Source of the DNA: Burkholderiales bacterium
GTDB lineage: Bacteria; Pseudomonadota; Gammaproteobacteria; Burkholderiales; SG8-39
Assembly: GCA_014860445.1 (NCBI GenBank)
Contig: JACZJT010000054.1
Location: 1-64,000, forward strand
Length of the DNA: 64,000 nucleotides
Direction of reading: 5' to 3'
Shown: one piece after another, positions 1 through 9,159 of the stretch
Position numbering within the stretch: the first letter of the stretch is position 1
Layout of the letters: the number at the start of each line of letters is the position of its first letter
The notes under the pieces: generated by a model
What the model was told of the DNA's origin: nothing
The model's input: the letters and a program-made list of their open reading frames with translations, nothing else
Databases searched by the model: none
Made by a program: the position numbers and the translations under genes

Positions 1-323
1 GCAATGCCGCCCAGACCGACCATGCAGAACGGTGTACGGGTCACATCGACCAGACGCACCGGCTCCCAGAAGCCGATCGACACGCCGATGCGCGGCGGAT
101 TGTTGCAATAGCAGATCGGCGTGGACGGATTGCCGATGTCATCCTGCCCGTCGGAGAGCAGCGATGCGGAACCGATCGTGAGCGGAAAGACACAGCTCCA
201 GCAGATGTCGGTGATCGGGTTCATGAAGCGGCCGTGGCAGGTTGGCCCTGCAGCAACCGGCCCCGCCACCGCGAGGCTGGCGAGGAGGAGTGCGAGCGCG
301 ACGAGACGATTACAGGATTTCAT
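1..323 (-). CDS. traU: TraU, conjugal pilus assembly protein (3' part cut by window edge)
   Basis: Only the first 107 codons are visible; the gene continues past the left edge. The start is the ATG at 323. The reading frame opens with a signal peptide ending near AVAGPVAA, followed by a Cys-rich segment with CHGRFMNPITDICWSCVFP, which is typical of periplasmic TraU of F-type type IV secretion systems. TraU is needed for pilus assembly and DNA transfer. It overlaps the upstream traW by 14 nt, as expected inside the tra operon. Family call is firm; length cannot be judged. Confidence 0.88.
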   Translation of the reverse strand, partial: MKSCNRLVALALLLASLAVAGPVAAGPTCHGRFMNPITDICWSCVFPLTIGSASLLSDGQDDIGNPSTPICYCNNPPRIGVSIGFWEPVRLVDVTRTPFCMVGLGGI

Positions 324-960
324 CGATGCGGAGCCTCTTGCCTTCCTGCGAGACGAGCGCTGGCACGTGCCGGATGCCGAGCTTGTCGGTGAGCGTCCCC
401 TGCTGATCGAAGAACACGGGGCGCTTCCAGCGGCGCATCAGTTCGAGGTAGGAGCCCCCGGTCAGAATCACTTTTACCTTGCCACCACGCTCGTCGAGAA
501 TTCCCCTCGCGCGACCGACCTGTGCAGCGTCGCGCGCATCGATGAATAGCAGCGCCTTCGAAAGTGACACTGTGTCGAGCGGGTTCACTTTCGTTTCCGG
601 TGCGACGATCACCTTGCCGTCGGCGTCCGCGATGGCGTACGGGACAACGATGCTCGGGTCGTAGTAGAAACTGCGGACTTTGGTGGTCTTCGTGATCCTG
701 GCGATAGGTGCGGGCTGCTCGATTCCGCGCTTCACCTTGCCTTGCGTTTCCCTTTGAAGCCGGGCGAGCACCCCGGTTTTGTCGGCTTCGCGAAGCTTCG
801 AGAGAATCACTTCGAGGAGACTCGGCTCGGCAATCGGATACACCGGACCGATAACCCCGAGGTCTTGGGCACGGGCGGCGAACGAGAACAGGATCGCGGC
901 GGCGACAAGCGCCATGCGGCCATGGAGGACGGACCGGCGCCGAATCTCAGAAGAGTGCAT
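310..960 (-). CDS. traW: TraW, F-type conjugative transfer protein
   Basis: 216 codons. A hydrophobic signal peptide ending in AARAQ is followed by the family's DLGVIGPVYPIAEPSLLEVI opening. The protein is expected in the periplasm, where TraW works with TrbC and TraU in pilus assembly. The ATG at 960 overlaps the upstream peptidase gene by 14 nt; an ATG at 915 would also leave an intact signal peptide and cannot be excluded. It lies between the TraF-type peptidase and traU, the usual F-type order. Confidence 0.88.
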   Translation of the reverse strand: MHSSEIRRRSVLHGRMALVAAAILFSFAARAQDLGVIGPVYPIAEPSLLEVILSKLREADKTGVLARLQRETQGKVKRGIEQPAPIARITKTTKVRSFYYDPSIVVPYAIADADGKVIVAPETKVNPLDTVSLSKALLFIDARDAAQVGRARGILDERGGKVKVILTGGSYLELMRRWKRPVFFDQQGTLTDKLGIRHVPALVSQEGKRLRIDEIL

Positions 961-1483
961 AGGCCCGTCCGATGATCTGTTCCGCCGAGACCCAGCCTGT
1001 CAGCCGGTAGCGCGAATCCAGGCTGTCCGGGTGCGGTGCCCGCACGTAGTAGCGGCCGGCAGGTAACACCCCGGTGGGGCCGAGTTCAAGCGGTACTCCC
1101 TGGCGGCTCACAGCCTTTGCCTGCCCGACTAGCGTGCCGTTCACGAAGAATTCCCGATCCACGCGCGTCACGGCATCGCCTGCCATGCCGGCGATGACCT
1201 TCACGAATGTGACGCCGGCGGGATAGGGGCCGCCGCCGGGCCAGCGGAAGGCCACATAATCCCCGCGCTGCGGCAGCTCACCCTTGTGTATCAGGAAGAA
1301 TCGGTACGGCAGGCTGGGCGAGGCGTTCAAGCCGAAGCCGAAATGCGCCTGAAATAGCGCCGCACCGACAATCAACAGCAGGTAAGCGATTCCCCACCGA
1401 CGCACATGCTCGCTCAAGCTGTGACGGAAGGATTCGGAAACGAACCGGTCGAGGAGGGGCTGCTTGAGAAATAGATAACGCAT
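947..1483 (-). CDS. traF: TraF-type conjugative signal peptidase (S26 family)
   Basis: About 178 codons. An N-terminal membrane segment (AYLLLIVGAALFQA) precedes an S26 peptidase domain: the serine region LNASPSLPYRFFLI and the lysine region VKVIAGMAGD are the two catalytic boxes. The product probably sits in the inner membrane with its active site outside and matures the pilin or other transfer proteins. I chose the ATG at 1483, 8 nt after the trbI stop; a longer frame to 1588 would run into trbI. 'TraF' here means the RP4/TrhF-type peptidase, not the F-plasmid thioredoxin-like TraF. Confidence 0.85.
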   Translation of the reverse strand: MRYLFLKQPLLDRFVSESFRHSLSEHVRRWGIAYLLLIVGAALFQAHFGFGLNASPSLPYRFFLIHKGELPQRGDYVAFRWPGGGPYPAGVTFVKVIAGMAGDAVTRVDREFFVNGTLVGQAKAVSRQGVPLELGPTGVLPAGRYYVRAPHPDSLDSRYRLTGWVSAEQIIGRAYALF

Positions 1484-1491
1484 CGCGCGGC

Positions 1492-1857
1492 CTACAGCCC
1501 AAGCCGCCGGCGTACTTCCGGCGTGAGGTCGGGAAGGAGCGGCGCCGGGCCGACGACAGCCCCGCGCGCGAGAATGAGGCAGCGGCATTCCTCCGGCAGG
1601 GACTCAATCAGTGAGGTGACCTCCAGGCCGAATGCGTTCGCACGCTTCAGCGCCAGGGCGCGGTCTTCGTCTGTGGAATCGCGCTTGACCAGCACCGTGG
1701 CAACCTGGATTTCCTTCAGCCGATACAGCTCACCGACATCGAGGACGGCGAGTACGGATGCTTTGGAAGGCGCGAACCACAGCGCGTAGGCGAGGACGAA
1801 TACGACGCTTAACAGCGCGTTGGCGACTATCAGAATGAATACGGTCTTGACGCTCAC
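1492..1857 (-). CDS. trbI: TrbI, F-type conjugative transfer inner-membrane protein
   Basis: A single N-terminal membrane helix (TVFILIVANALLSVVFVLAYALWF) is followed by a soluble region, the layout of F-type TrbI (about 128 aa), which influences pilus extension and retraction. I prefer the GTG at 1857 because GGAGG stands 7-8 nt upstream and it gives 121 aa, close to the family length. The frame is open to 1995 and ATGs at 1935 and 1995 are possible but would add a proline-rich tail overlapping traC. It lies between traC and the peptidase gene, as in F-type operons. Confidence 0.75.
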   Translation of the reverse strand: MSVKTVFILIVANALLSVVFVLAYALWFAPSKASVLAVLDVGELYRLKEIQVATVLVKRDSTDEDRALALKRANAFGLEVTSLIESLPEECRCLILARGAVVGPAPLLPDLTPEVRRRLGL

Positions 1858-1963
1858 GACACCGCCTCCGATCCGGTAATACGCGATCGAAAACCGTGGT
1901 GTCGGCGGTCTGGCAGCACTCGCGGTCGGTCGCATCCCCGCAAGCGGGGCCTCTGCTTCCTGC

Positions 1964-4519
1964 TCATGCTGCCCCCCGGTCGCGCAACACGGCATCGATC
2001 GCCTGGGAGACGGTCATCCCGCCTGAACGCTTTTCGTTGATGGCGTTGAAATCCTCGGCACGGCTGGAAAAAAGGAGCAGGCTGTACGGATCGACGATCA
2101 GCCGCCCGATGCCGTTGCCAACCGGCGAATGGATGAAGATCTCTGAATAGGCACCATGTTCGGTGCGAAGCGACTGAAGCAGGCGCTTCATCGCGTCATC
2201 CATCGTGAGTTGGCCGAGCTTGTCCATCATTTCTATCGATTCCGGCTTTTGTCGCAGCAGAAACATCCAGTCGGAGTTGTCGAGTGCCGCCTTCGCTGCC
2301 GGATTGCGGTAGTAGTCGTCCACGCCTTGCGTTGCCGACATGAAGGCGCCCTTGTACTTGCGCGCCCGGCGGTAGCCTGCCTCGATGAATTCGGCGGTGG
2401 CGCCGCCGGAGAGCAGATCCCAGGCCTCGTCGATGATGACGATCTTCTTGCGTTCGCGGCTGAAGTACATCTCGCGGGTGATGCGGTACATCACGATCAA
2501 CAGCACCACCGTCTGCAGGTCTTTCTTTGCCTTCAGTTCTTCGAGTTCCAGGACGATGAAATCGGCACTGAAGTCGATCGTTGCCTCGGACTCGAAGTAC
2601 TTGCCGTATGCGCCTTCGCGCGTGTAGGGGTGCAGCATTGCCGCGAGGTCCTTCAGCCGCCGGTCTTCGTCATGGCTTTCCTCGTCGAGCCGGCCGGTCG
2701 CTAGCAGGTCGTGAACGTCAGAGACCGTCATTGCGTTCCCCTTCGCCTTCCAGGTCTTCTTGATCGCCGCACCGAGCGTGGAATACTGGAAGCCGTCCAG
2801 TGGCTCGCGCGGGGAAACCATCTGGGCGAGCAGCGGTTGCAGGAGTTCCATGTCCTCGTCGATGTCCTGAACGACTGTGAACGGGTTGAGCGACAACGCC
2901 GCGTTCTCGGTGAACTCGATGAAGCTCCCGCCGAAGTTGCGGCAGGCCTTCTCGTAGGAACGGCCCACGTCGATGATCCAGACCCGGGCGCCGGTGCCCA
3001 GATACGCGGCGGCGATTTCGTTTAACAGCAGCGATTTGCCGGAGCCCGAGGTGCCGGCGATGGCGACGTTGTAGTTGCCGGCCGGGTTGTCGTAGACATC
3101 GAGCTGCATGACTTGGCCGCGCCGGCCTCCGAACAGCAGCACCGGGGTGCCGGTGCCCTGCCATTCGGCGATCAAGGGAGCGAGGTGCACGGCGTTTGAG
3201 GAAGTCTTGGTGCTGACCCGCTTCATGCGCTTAAGGTCCCCGTGGAAGGGTACCGACAGGGTCATGGGCAGCGAACCAATCAGCGCCTGCGTCATCATCA
3301 TGGTGTCGTTGGTAAGCTCAAACCCGCGCGCTCGGAAGATTGACCGTGCGGCCTGCTCGGCACGGGTGATGTCATCGGATGGCGCGAACAGGGCTACCTG
3401 GTGCACCAGGTCGACCAGTTGCTGGCCGTCATCCATTGCCTTCAAGACGACGTCCCAGTCGGCCTTGCGCTCCTGCAGGTCAGGGAGGAAACGGGCCATG
3501 TAGCTCGTAGCGTTGGTGGTAGCGCGCGCAGCCTTGAGAAACGCCCAGTTGCGCGTTGCCTCCGCATCGAGCACCTTCACGCCGAGGGTCAACATGAACG
3601 GGCAGGGGTACTGGAGGGTGCTCTGATACAAGTCGCCAATCAGGCTCCCCATGTTCCAGAGTGCGAAGCGAGGCGGAAATGACCGAACCGAAAGCAGCCG
3701 CAGTTCGCTGCTTCTCGCTTCTGCTGGGTTGAAGAGATCAATGCCGGTCTGCCGAATCCGCATGCGGGTCGCTCGATCGATGACCTGATCGCGAAGCTCC
3801 CGGCCCTCGTCATAGGTGAGTGGAAGACAATCGCCCATCTGGCGATGCGGATCGATCAGCGCGGAGACCCAATTGATGAGGTCGCCGGCTGTCCATGCCC
3901 GCGACGGGAAACCTGCCGCGTGCAGGGTCGCCCGGGCACTGTCCCGCAGTAGCAGCAGGTCGTCGAGGCGGGCGAGATCCTCCGGGTTGCCCGGAATCGA
4001 GATACTGATCAGCAGACGAAAATCCCGGAACAGGTAGCTTTGTGCGGGCAAGAGAGAGGCCCTGCTGCCGGCGAGGTAGTGCTCCACCCGTCGCCGCGCC
4101 ATGATGCGGTGAATGTTGGTGTGGCGCCCGGCCCGGCCGAGGATCGAGAACTCCGGCACATCATCATCGGGCAGGCGAAGTGCGGCGTAGCGCGCGAGCG
4201 GACCGCGAATGGCGGGGCTCGCATAGAGGTGAAACTGGATGCCGGTGCCGGGCGGCGATGCGGCATAAAGCGCGGTCAGGACGCGCGTCATCTCCTCATC
4301 GGCGCCGGATTGTGGCCGTACTTCCAGGCAGAAGCCGAGCGAATCGCGATTCACGAACACCTGGCGGTCTTCGAGATACGCGCGATAGGGAAGCCATTCC
4401 GAGAAGGCAGCCGCGTCCTCGGCTGAAACGGCGGACTCCCCTTGCGCTCGAGGAACAAGGTCCGATGCCTTCGCTCCGGAAAGCGCGGATTCGAGGTCGG
4501 CGAGCAAGGTGCGAAGCAC
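1964..4519 (-). CDS. traC: TraC, VirB4-family type IV secretion ATPase
   Basis: 851 codons from a GTG at 4519, 3 nt after the traV stop. A TraC/VirB4 N-terminal domain is followed by a P-loop ATPase: Walker A GTSGSGKS at residues 489-496 and Walker B KKIVIIDEAWDLL near residue 690. VirB4-type ATPases power pilus assembly and dock at the inner membrane. Length matches F TraC (about 875 aa). Nothing in the frame suggests damage. Confidence 0.95.
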   Translation of the reverse strand: MLRTLLADLESALSGAKASDLVPRAQGESAVSAEDAAAFSEWLPYRAYLEDRQVFVNRDSLGFCLEVRPQSGADEEMTRVLTALYAASPPGTGIQFHLYASPAIRGPLARYAALRLPDDDVPEFSILGRAGRHTNIHRIMARRRVEHYLAGSRASLLPAQSYLFRDFRLLISISIPGNPEDLARLDDLLLLRDSARATLHAAGFPSRAWTAGDLINWVSALIDPHRQMGDCLPLTYDEGRELRDQVIDRATRMRIRQTGIDLFNPAEARSSELRLLSVRSFPPRFALWNMGSLIGDLYQSTLQYPCPFMLTLGVKVLDAEATRNWAFLKAARATTNATSYMARFLPDLQERKADWDVVLKAMDDGQQLVDLVHQVALFAPSDDITRAEQAARSIFRARGFELTNDTMMMTQALIGSLPMTLSVPFHGDLKRMKRVSTKTSSNAVHLAPLIAEWQGTGTPVLLFGGRRGQVMQLDVYDNPAGNYNVAIAGTSGSGKSLLLNEIAAAYLGTGARVWIIDVGRSYEKACRNFGGSFIEFTENAALSLNPFTVVQDIDEDMELLQPLLAQMVSPREPLDGFQYSTLGAAIKKTWKAKGNAMTVSDVHDLLATGRLDEESHDEDRRLKDLAAMLHPYTREGAYGKYFESEATIDFSADFIVLELEELKAKKDLQTVVLLIVMYRITREMYFSRERKKIVIIDEAWDLLSGGATAEFIEAGYRRARKYKGAFMSATQGVDDYYRNPAAKAALDNSDWMFLLRQKPESIEMMDKLGQLTMDDAMKRLLQSLRTEHGAYSEIFIHSPVGNGIGRLIVDPYSLLLFSSRAEDFNAINEKRSGGMTVSQAIDAVLRDRGAA

Positions 4520-4522
4520 GAT

Positions 4523-5083
4523 TCAGCGCTCCACAGGGGCCGTCTCGGACCCCGATGACAAGCCTGCGGGAGGTAGCGGAAACAGAGTCGGAGCCTGCGG
4601 CGCCTCGGTCGGTGCCTTCGCGGGCGAGGGCTCCTGAGCCGGGGATATTGGAGGGGCGACACCGTCCACGCGGGAACGTGACACCGGTCGCACGTGCTCG
4701 ATGAGCCAGCGCCCGGTATCGGCGACTACATGAACCAGTGCCTCTTCGTGGAGATCCCCGTCGGCGTCTTCCCACGGCGCGATCCACACTCGGAGCACGC
4801 GCGGATTGGATCGAATCGAGCTGCCGGCGGGCCTGCCGGGTGCGATGGAATTGGCGCCATAGATCGCTGGGGCGGCCGACGGAGAGTTTTTCTCGGGCGG
4901 CTTCACTGGCTTTGGCATGCCTTGGGCCGAATTCGCATAGACGCCGGAAACGGACGTGCACATGGTGCCCTCGGGCGCCTTGCACGCGTAGTTCTCCGTC
5001 CCCCCGATGCCCGACAAGGTCGATGCGCAGCCACAAAGCGCCAGGGCGACTAGAAGCGGCGGCGCGACTGCGGCTCGATTCAT
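4523..5083 (-). CDS. traV: TraV, outer-membrane lipoprotein of the transfer channel
   Basis: 186 aa. A lipoprotein signal ends in the lipobox LALCGC at the N-terminus, followed by a Cys-containing segment (NYACKAPEGTMC) and a long proline-rich tail. TraV is the VirB7-like lipoprotein that anchors the TraB-TraK channel core to the outer membrane. The ATG at 5083 places the signal peptide at the start; the open frame to 5476 is antisense-shaped and lies inside dsbC. It is flanked by dsbC and traC. Confidence 0.87.
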   Translation of the reverse strand: MNRAAVAPPLLVALALCGCASTLSGIGGTENYACKAPEGTMCTSVSGVYANSAQGMPKPVKPPEKNSPSAAPAIYGANSIAPGRPAGSSIRSNPRVLRVWIAPWEDADGDLHEEALVHVVADTGRWLIEHVRPVSRSRVDGVAPPISPAQEPSPAKAPTEAPQAPTLFPLPPAGLSSGSETAPVER

Positions 5084-5094
5084 CGCGGCCTGTT

Positions 5095-5883
5095 TCACCG
5101 TACTTCGCCCTTCACCGACACGGGGCCTTCTGCGCTGGCCGTGGAGCGCGCAAGCCATGCTTCGATCTGCGCGTTGCTCGCGGCGCCGGGGAGTATGCGG
5201 CCGTCGGCGGCAACAAGAGTGGGCGTTCCCGAAATGCCGAGGCGATCGCCAAGGGCGACGTTGCGATCGACGGGGTGCGGACATTCCTTTGCCGAGATTT
5301 TCTCGTCGCGCCACATCAGGGCATGCCAGGTCGCAACCCGATCCTTGGAGCACCAGACGGCAATCGCCTTGCTCCGTGCCTCGGGATGCAGCGATGCGAT
5401 CGGCATCAGGAAGGTATAGATCGTGAGGTCGGTGAGGCTCTTCATCTCCGCTTCGAGCCTGCGGCAGTACGGACAATCGGGGTCGCTGAAGATCGCGAGC
5501 GTGCGCGCGCCGGTGCCGCGCACTTCCTTCACCGCATCCGCCAGAGGCAGGGACGAGAACTCGATGCGCGCAAGCGAATCCTTGTGTTCCGCCGTGAGGT
5601 CGCGCTGCATTTTCATGTCGTAGAGATGCCCGAACAGGAAGTACTGGCCGGTCTCATCGACATAGGCGAGGTTCGCTCCCATGACCACCTCGAAAACGCC
5701 TGGCCAAGGTGTTGTGTTGACTTCGCCGAAACGCGTTGCGGGATAGAGGTTCTGCAGTCGCTCGGCCATGGTGGTCGGCGTCGGTGCCGCAGTCTGCACA
5801 ACGGTCTGCGCCGAGGAAGGAAGCGCGAAGGCCGCGCCGAGGAGGTAAAGGCACAGCGCGCTGCGAAGTTTACTGAGCGTCAT
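5095..5883 (-). CDS. dsbC: DsbC-like periplasmic thiol:disulfide isomerase
   Basis: 262 aa. A signal peptide (ALCLYLLGAAFALPSSAQ) is followed by a dimerisation region and a thioredoxin fold with the active site DPDCPYC. DsbC-type proteins in tra operons correct disulfides in Cys-rich transfer proteins such as TraU, TraN and TraH. It overlaps the traB stop by 14 nt. A dsbC between traB and traV is characteristic of GGI- and SXT-like F-type systems. Confidence 0.92.
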   Translation of the reverse strand: MTLSKLRSALCLYLLGAAFALPSSAQTVVQTAAPTPTTMAERLQNLYPATRFGEVNTTPWPGVFEVVMGANLAYVDETGQYFLFGHLYDMKMQRDLTAEHKDSLARIEFSSLPLADAVKEVRGTGARTLAIFSDPDCPYCRRLEAEMKSLTDLTIYTFLMPIASLHPEARSKAIAVWCSKDRVATWHALMWRDEKISAKECPHPVDRNVALGDRLGISGTPTLVAADGRILPGAASNAQIEAWLARSTASAEGPVSVKGEVR

Positions 5884-7204
5884 CGTCGTTTCTCCTTAAG
5901 GTTTGTGTACGTTCGGTGAGTTGCGGAAACTCCTCGCGATCCTGAGACGAGGCGTCGAGGGAACCCTGCAAAGAGACGCCCTGCGTGATCACCACATCAA
6001 CCGTGCGTCCGGCATCCACTTCGATTACCGGAAACACTTTTTCCGCGAGGCTGATGTAGTACTGCGCGAGCCGATCCAGAGCGCGACCGACACCGGTGCC
6101 GAAGCCGGCCTCGAACTGCTTGCCCGGATCCACGGCGGTGGTCGCACCAAGCGGGGAGACGGAAAGCGTGGTCGAGCTTTGCTGGAAGGCGTGGCCGATG
6201 CCGCTCGCCACACCGGCGAGCAGCGCATTCCCGAGTAGCTGGCCCTGCTTTGAGACCAACCGTCCCCGCATGCCGGCCTTACCGTCCTCGCCAGCCACGT
6301 ATCCCTTGACTGGGACATCGATTGCGGTTCCGTCGCGCATGACACAGGAAAGCGACTCGGTACGAATGTAGGCGCGTTCGGAACTCATGTCGCCATAACC
6401 TGCGCCCACCACGAAGCATTCCTTGATCCGCGAGCGGAAGTGGTTGGGCAACACGGCGTTGTCCACCAGCCGCAACAGCACGGGCTGGGGGTTGCGTTGT
6501 GCCTGTCCGCCAGTGGGCGCGTCGAGACCGCCCAGCAGGATCGCCCGAGTGAATGCACCGCTTGGGATATACCTGCGGGAATCACGCGCCGGGGTGTTCG
6601 CAGCCTTGGATGCGTCCGGCGGCGCCTTTCCTGTCTTCGAGATGGTTCCGTCGGAAAGAGAGACGCTCACGATGCCGGCGGGAGCTACAGTCCCACCGCC
6701 AATAGCGGGCGATGCGGGAGAAGCGAAGGTCGAGATCGATCCGGTTCGAGGTGGCGGAGGCGGGGGCAGCCGCTGTGGGCCGCCATCGGATCGATCCCCA
6801 CCAGGCCGATCCGGTCCGAAGTTGGGGCGGACTGCGGGAGCGGCAACTGGCGGCGGAGGCAAGGTCGTGAGCCCCGTCTGCTCCAGTTTCTTGAGCCGTT
6901 CCATCATCTCCTTGTTCTGGCCCTCCAACTCGCCATTCCGCTGCGACAGTTCGCGCGACCTCTGCTCGATGCTCTTCAGTTGAGCGTCGGCCTGACCCCG
7001 CCATGCGTCCTTGGGATCGACCTGGCCGCCGGGGGCGAGGATGTTGGTGGTTTTGGGCTTCACCGTGCGCTCGCCCGAATCGCGCGAGCCGGTCAGCGAC
7101 ACAGAGAGAAGCGCGGCCACGACGATGATCGCGGCAATACCTGCCAGCAGCAGGTACTGGCGTCGCTTCACCGCGGAAGGATTAACCGGAGAAGACTCAG
7201 TCAT
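5870..7204 (-). CDS. traB: TraB, VirB10-like channel core protein
   Basis: 444 aa. One N-terminal membrane helix (YLLLAGIAAIIVVAALLSVSL), a coiled coil around residues 75-115 (SIEQRSRELSQRNGELEGQN), a Pro-rich stretch, then a TraB/VirB10 beta-barrel domain from about residue 210 to 420. It spans inner and outer membranes and forms the channel core with TraK and TraV. It starts within the last codons of traK (8 nt overlap). Confidence 0.93.
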   Translation of the reverse strand: MTESSPVNPSAVKRRQYLLLAGIAAIIVVAALLSVSLTGSRDSGERTVKPKTTNILAPGGQVDPKDAWRGQADAQLKSIEQRSRELSQRNGELEGQNKEMMERLKKLEQTGLTTLPPPPVAAPAVRPNFGPDRPGGDRSDGGPQRLPPPPPPRTGSISTFASPASPAIGGGTVAPAGIVSVSLSDGTISKTGKAPPDASKAANTPARDSRRYIPSGAFTRAILLGGLDAPTGGQAQRNPQPVLLRLVDNAVLPNHFRSRIKECFVVGAGYGDMSSERAYIRTESLSCVMRDGTAIDVPVKGYVAGEDGKAGMRGRLVSKQGQLLGNALLAGVASGIGHAFQQSSTTLSVSPLGATTAVDPGKQFEAGFGTGVGRALDRLAQYYISLAEKVFPVIEVDAGRTVDVVITQGVSLQGSLDASSQDREEFPQLTERTQTLRRNDDDAQ

Positions 7205-7910
7205 TGGCGCGCCGCTCCCGGATCACAAAAAGGTTCGTCGATTCGCCCGGGCGCAGGTTGCCTTGTTCCAGGCTCACCGCCATGACGCCGGGCTTATAGA
7301 GGTCGCGTTCGGCGAGGTTCACGTCAGCGCTCCCGATATTGGCAAGCTGGTACTTCTCGCCGACGATTCCGGCACCCAGCCACGCGCGCTGCAGCGTCAG
7401 GCGAACGCCCGGCCAAAGCGCGAACTGCTGTCCGGGTTCCCGCACTTCCATATCGTCGGGAAGCGCATCGCCTGCCATCGCCAGTAGCAGGTTCTTGATC
7501 GTGCGCACATGCAGGCCACTCCTCTCCATGCGAGAAGCGGACTTCAGGGGATCGCGCGCCTCCCGGATCACGATCGTGTCACTCGGGGTATCTACCGGCT
7601 GCAAGAGCAGGGCGACCGTGCTGCGCTCGGAGGTGACGAACAGATTGATCGGCTTCGTGCTATCGGGTGATACCGGGCGGATGAAGATCTGACCTTTCTC
7701 CTCGTCCTTCTCCAGCACGAACTCGCCGGCGTTGCCGGTGACCTTGCGGATTCGGCTGCGCTCGAAGCTGATGCGCGTAACTTCCTTCTGCGAGATCTTG
7801 CCGAGCACAGTTTCCCCGTCCTTGGCGTCCAGAATCTGGAGCGCGGAGGCGGGATTACTGAGCGCCAGCAGCAGCGGAAGAAGGACGAGGCTGGGTTTCA
7901 AGAGGGTCAT
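7197..7910 (-). CDS. traK: TraK, VirB9-like secretin component
   Basis: 237 aa from the ATG at 7910. A signal peptide (LVLLPLLLALSNPASA) is followed by a beta-rich protein with the TraK pattern (QKEVTRISFERSRIRKVTG). TraK joins TraB and TraV in the outer-membrane core complex. The frame is open up to 8039, but starts there would place extra residues before the signal peptide. It overlaps traE by 56 nt and traB by 8 nt. Confidence 0.9.
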   Translation of the reverse strand: MTLLKPSLVLLPLLLALSNPASALQILDAKDGETVLGKISQKEVTRISFERSRIRKVTGNAGEFVLEKDEEKGQIFIRPVSPDSTKPINLFVTSERSTVALLLQPVDTPSDTIVIREARDPLKSASRMERSGLHVRTIKNLLLAMAGDALPDDMEVREPGQQFALWPGVRLTLQRAWLGAGIVGEKYQLANIGSADVNLAERDLYKPGVMAVSLEQGNLRPGESTNLFVIRERRAND

Positions 7911-8466
7911 TGGGATTGGTCTCCCGGAATGCTTTGAGGAACACACGGCCGCCGGAGTACTGGAGCTCGATGGCGTAACCCTTCGAGACTTCCGATACGC
8001 GCCGGTCGCTGATAAAGGTTGTGAGCTGCCCGCGCACACCCACTCTGAGCGCGCGTTCGTCGACGGTCAGGTCCCGGGCGCTGAAGATCGTCGATGCGCC
8101 GTCGCGTTTAAGACGCTCTGCGGCGCCGAGAAGCGCGGTACGCAGTTCGCCGAAAGAGGCTGGAGCGGCGTACTGCAACAGCACCTTCGCCTGGTGGTCG
8201 ACGCTCTGCGGTGTCACGTTGAGCGTGAGTTGCATGAGGAAGTACCCCATCTGTTCGAGATACTCGCTGCTCACCCGGTCGGACTCCACCCAGAAGGTCT
8301 TGTGAATGGTAGGCGGCACGACGACGATCCGTTCATGACCGGAGAGGCGTACCGCGAAGACCGCGAGCACGAGATTCACGAGCATCGACCCCACCAGCAG
8401 GACGACGAGGAATGTCGTCGCCCGGCGGGCGCTAGCGATGTCTTCGCGCATCCACGCGAGCTTCAT
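7855..8466 (-). CDS. traE: TraE, VirB5/VirB8-like transfer protein
   Basis: 203 aa from the ATG at 8466, overlapping traL by 4 nt. An N-terminal membrane helix (TTFLVVLLVGSMLVNLVLAVF) precedes the conserved TraE region (TFWVESDRVSSEYLEQMGYFL). TraE is an inner-membrane protein essential for pilus assembly. The C-terminus overlaps the start of traK, and the end (PSSAAAGAQ) looks variable. Confidence 0.91.
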   Translation of the reverse strand: MKLAWMREDIASARRATTFLVVLLVGSMLVNLVLAVFAVRLSGHERIVVVPPTIHKTFWVESDRVSSEYLEQMGYFLMQLTLNVTPQSVDHQAKVLLQYAAPASFGELRTALLGAAERLKRDGASTIFSARDLTVDERALRVGVRGQLTTFISDRRVSEVSKGYAIELQYSGGRVFLKAFRETNPNDPLETQPRPSSAAAGAQ

Positions 8467-8753
8467 CCCACCATCTCCCGGAGGTGCGACGGTGGCGTCC
8501 GTTTGAGTCCTGTGACGGAGGCTGGTACGTGCCAATAGAGGAGGTGAAGCAAGAAGGCTGGATGTTTGCCTGCCTTCGCGCGACCGTAGGCCGAGGCGAG
8601 CAGCACCCCCACAGCACAACCACTCACGAAAAATCCCGAGATCATCCCCGCCAGTGCGGCGGCGAGCACCAGCAGCGATACGTCGAGATCCCACCAGAAC
8701 ATGCGTGGCGGATCGTTCAGGCGCCGTGGAATCTCTAGCGAAACGTCGCTCAT
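8463..8753 (-). CDS. traL: TraL, VirB3-like pilus assembly membrane protein
   Basis: 96 aa, the normal TraL size. RRLNDPPRMFWWDLD at the N-terminus is the family signature, followed by two close hydrophobic segments (residues about 28-58). TraL sits in the inner membrane and is required for pilus assembly. The ATG at 8753 lies 19 nt after the traA stop; traE starts in its last codons. Confidence 0.92.
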   Translation of the reverse strand: MSDVSLEIPRRLNDPPRMFWWDLDVSLLVLAAALAGMISGFFVSGCAVGVLLASAYGRAKAGKHPAFLLHLLYWHVPASVTGLKRTPPSHLREMVG

Positions 8754-8772
8754 CGCTGAACCCCGATGCCGA

Positions 8773-9072
8773 TCAGATGACCGCGGTCATGATGCTGTCA
8801 ATTATGGTCGGCACATAGACCATGAACAGCGCGAACACCACGCCGGCCAGCGCCGGGATCGGCGAGGAGCGCGCAATGCCGATGCCGGCGCCCAGGATGA
8901 AGGCGGCGATCGCGATCGACTTGCCGAGAAAGCCGGTCGCCCAGTTGAGGAGCGTGGTGTACATCGTTTGAAACTCGGTACCGGTGGTGCCGGCCAGCGC
9001 GGAACCGGCGGCGAGCGTCAGGACGAGGGCGAGTGTGGTGTTGAAAGCGACGATACTGCGGGTCTTGCTCAT
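8773..9072 (-). CDS. traA: TraA-like pilin precursor
   Basis: 99 aa. A long signal peptide ending at AAGSALA is followed by a short mature peptide with two hydrophobic helices (LGKSIAIAAFILGAGIGIA and PALAGVVFALFMVYVP). Size, two-helix layout and position before traL fit a conjugative major pilin (TraA/TrbC/VirB2 class). The ATG at 9072 is preceded by GGAGATC. The frame opens up to 9138 but the extra residues would precede the signal. Confidence 0.85.
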   Translation of the reverse strand: MSKTRSIVAFNTTLALVLTLAAGSALAGTTGTEFQTMYTTLLNWATGFLGKSIAIAAFILGAGIGIARSSPIPALAGVVFALFMVYVPTIIDSIMTAVI

Positions 9073-9159
9073 TGAATGGATCTCCAGTGGTTGGCTTTTG
9101 GGGGGCAACGGGTTGGACTTCACGGGACAGGAACTCATTTGGGATTAAGGCAAGCCGGT

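Noticed and set aside
4738-5919. 393-codon plus-strand ORF
   Set aside because: Antisense to traV and dsbC, both well supported.
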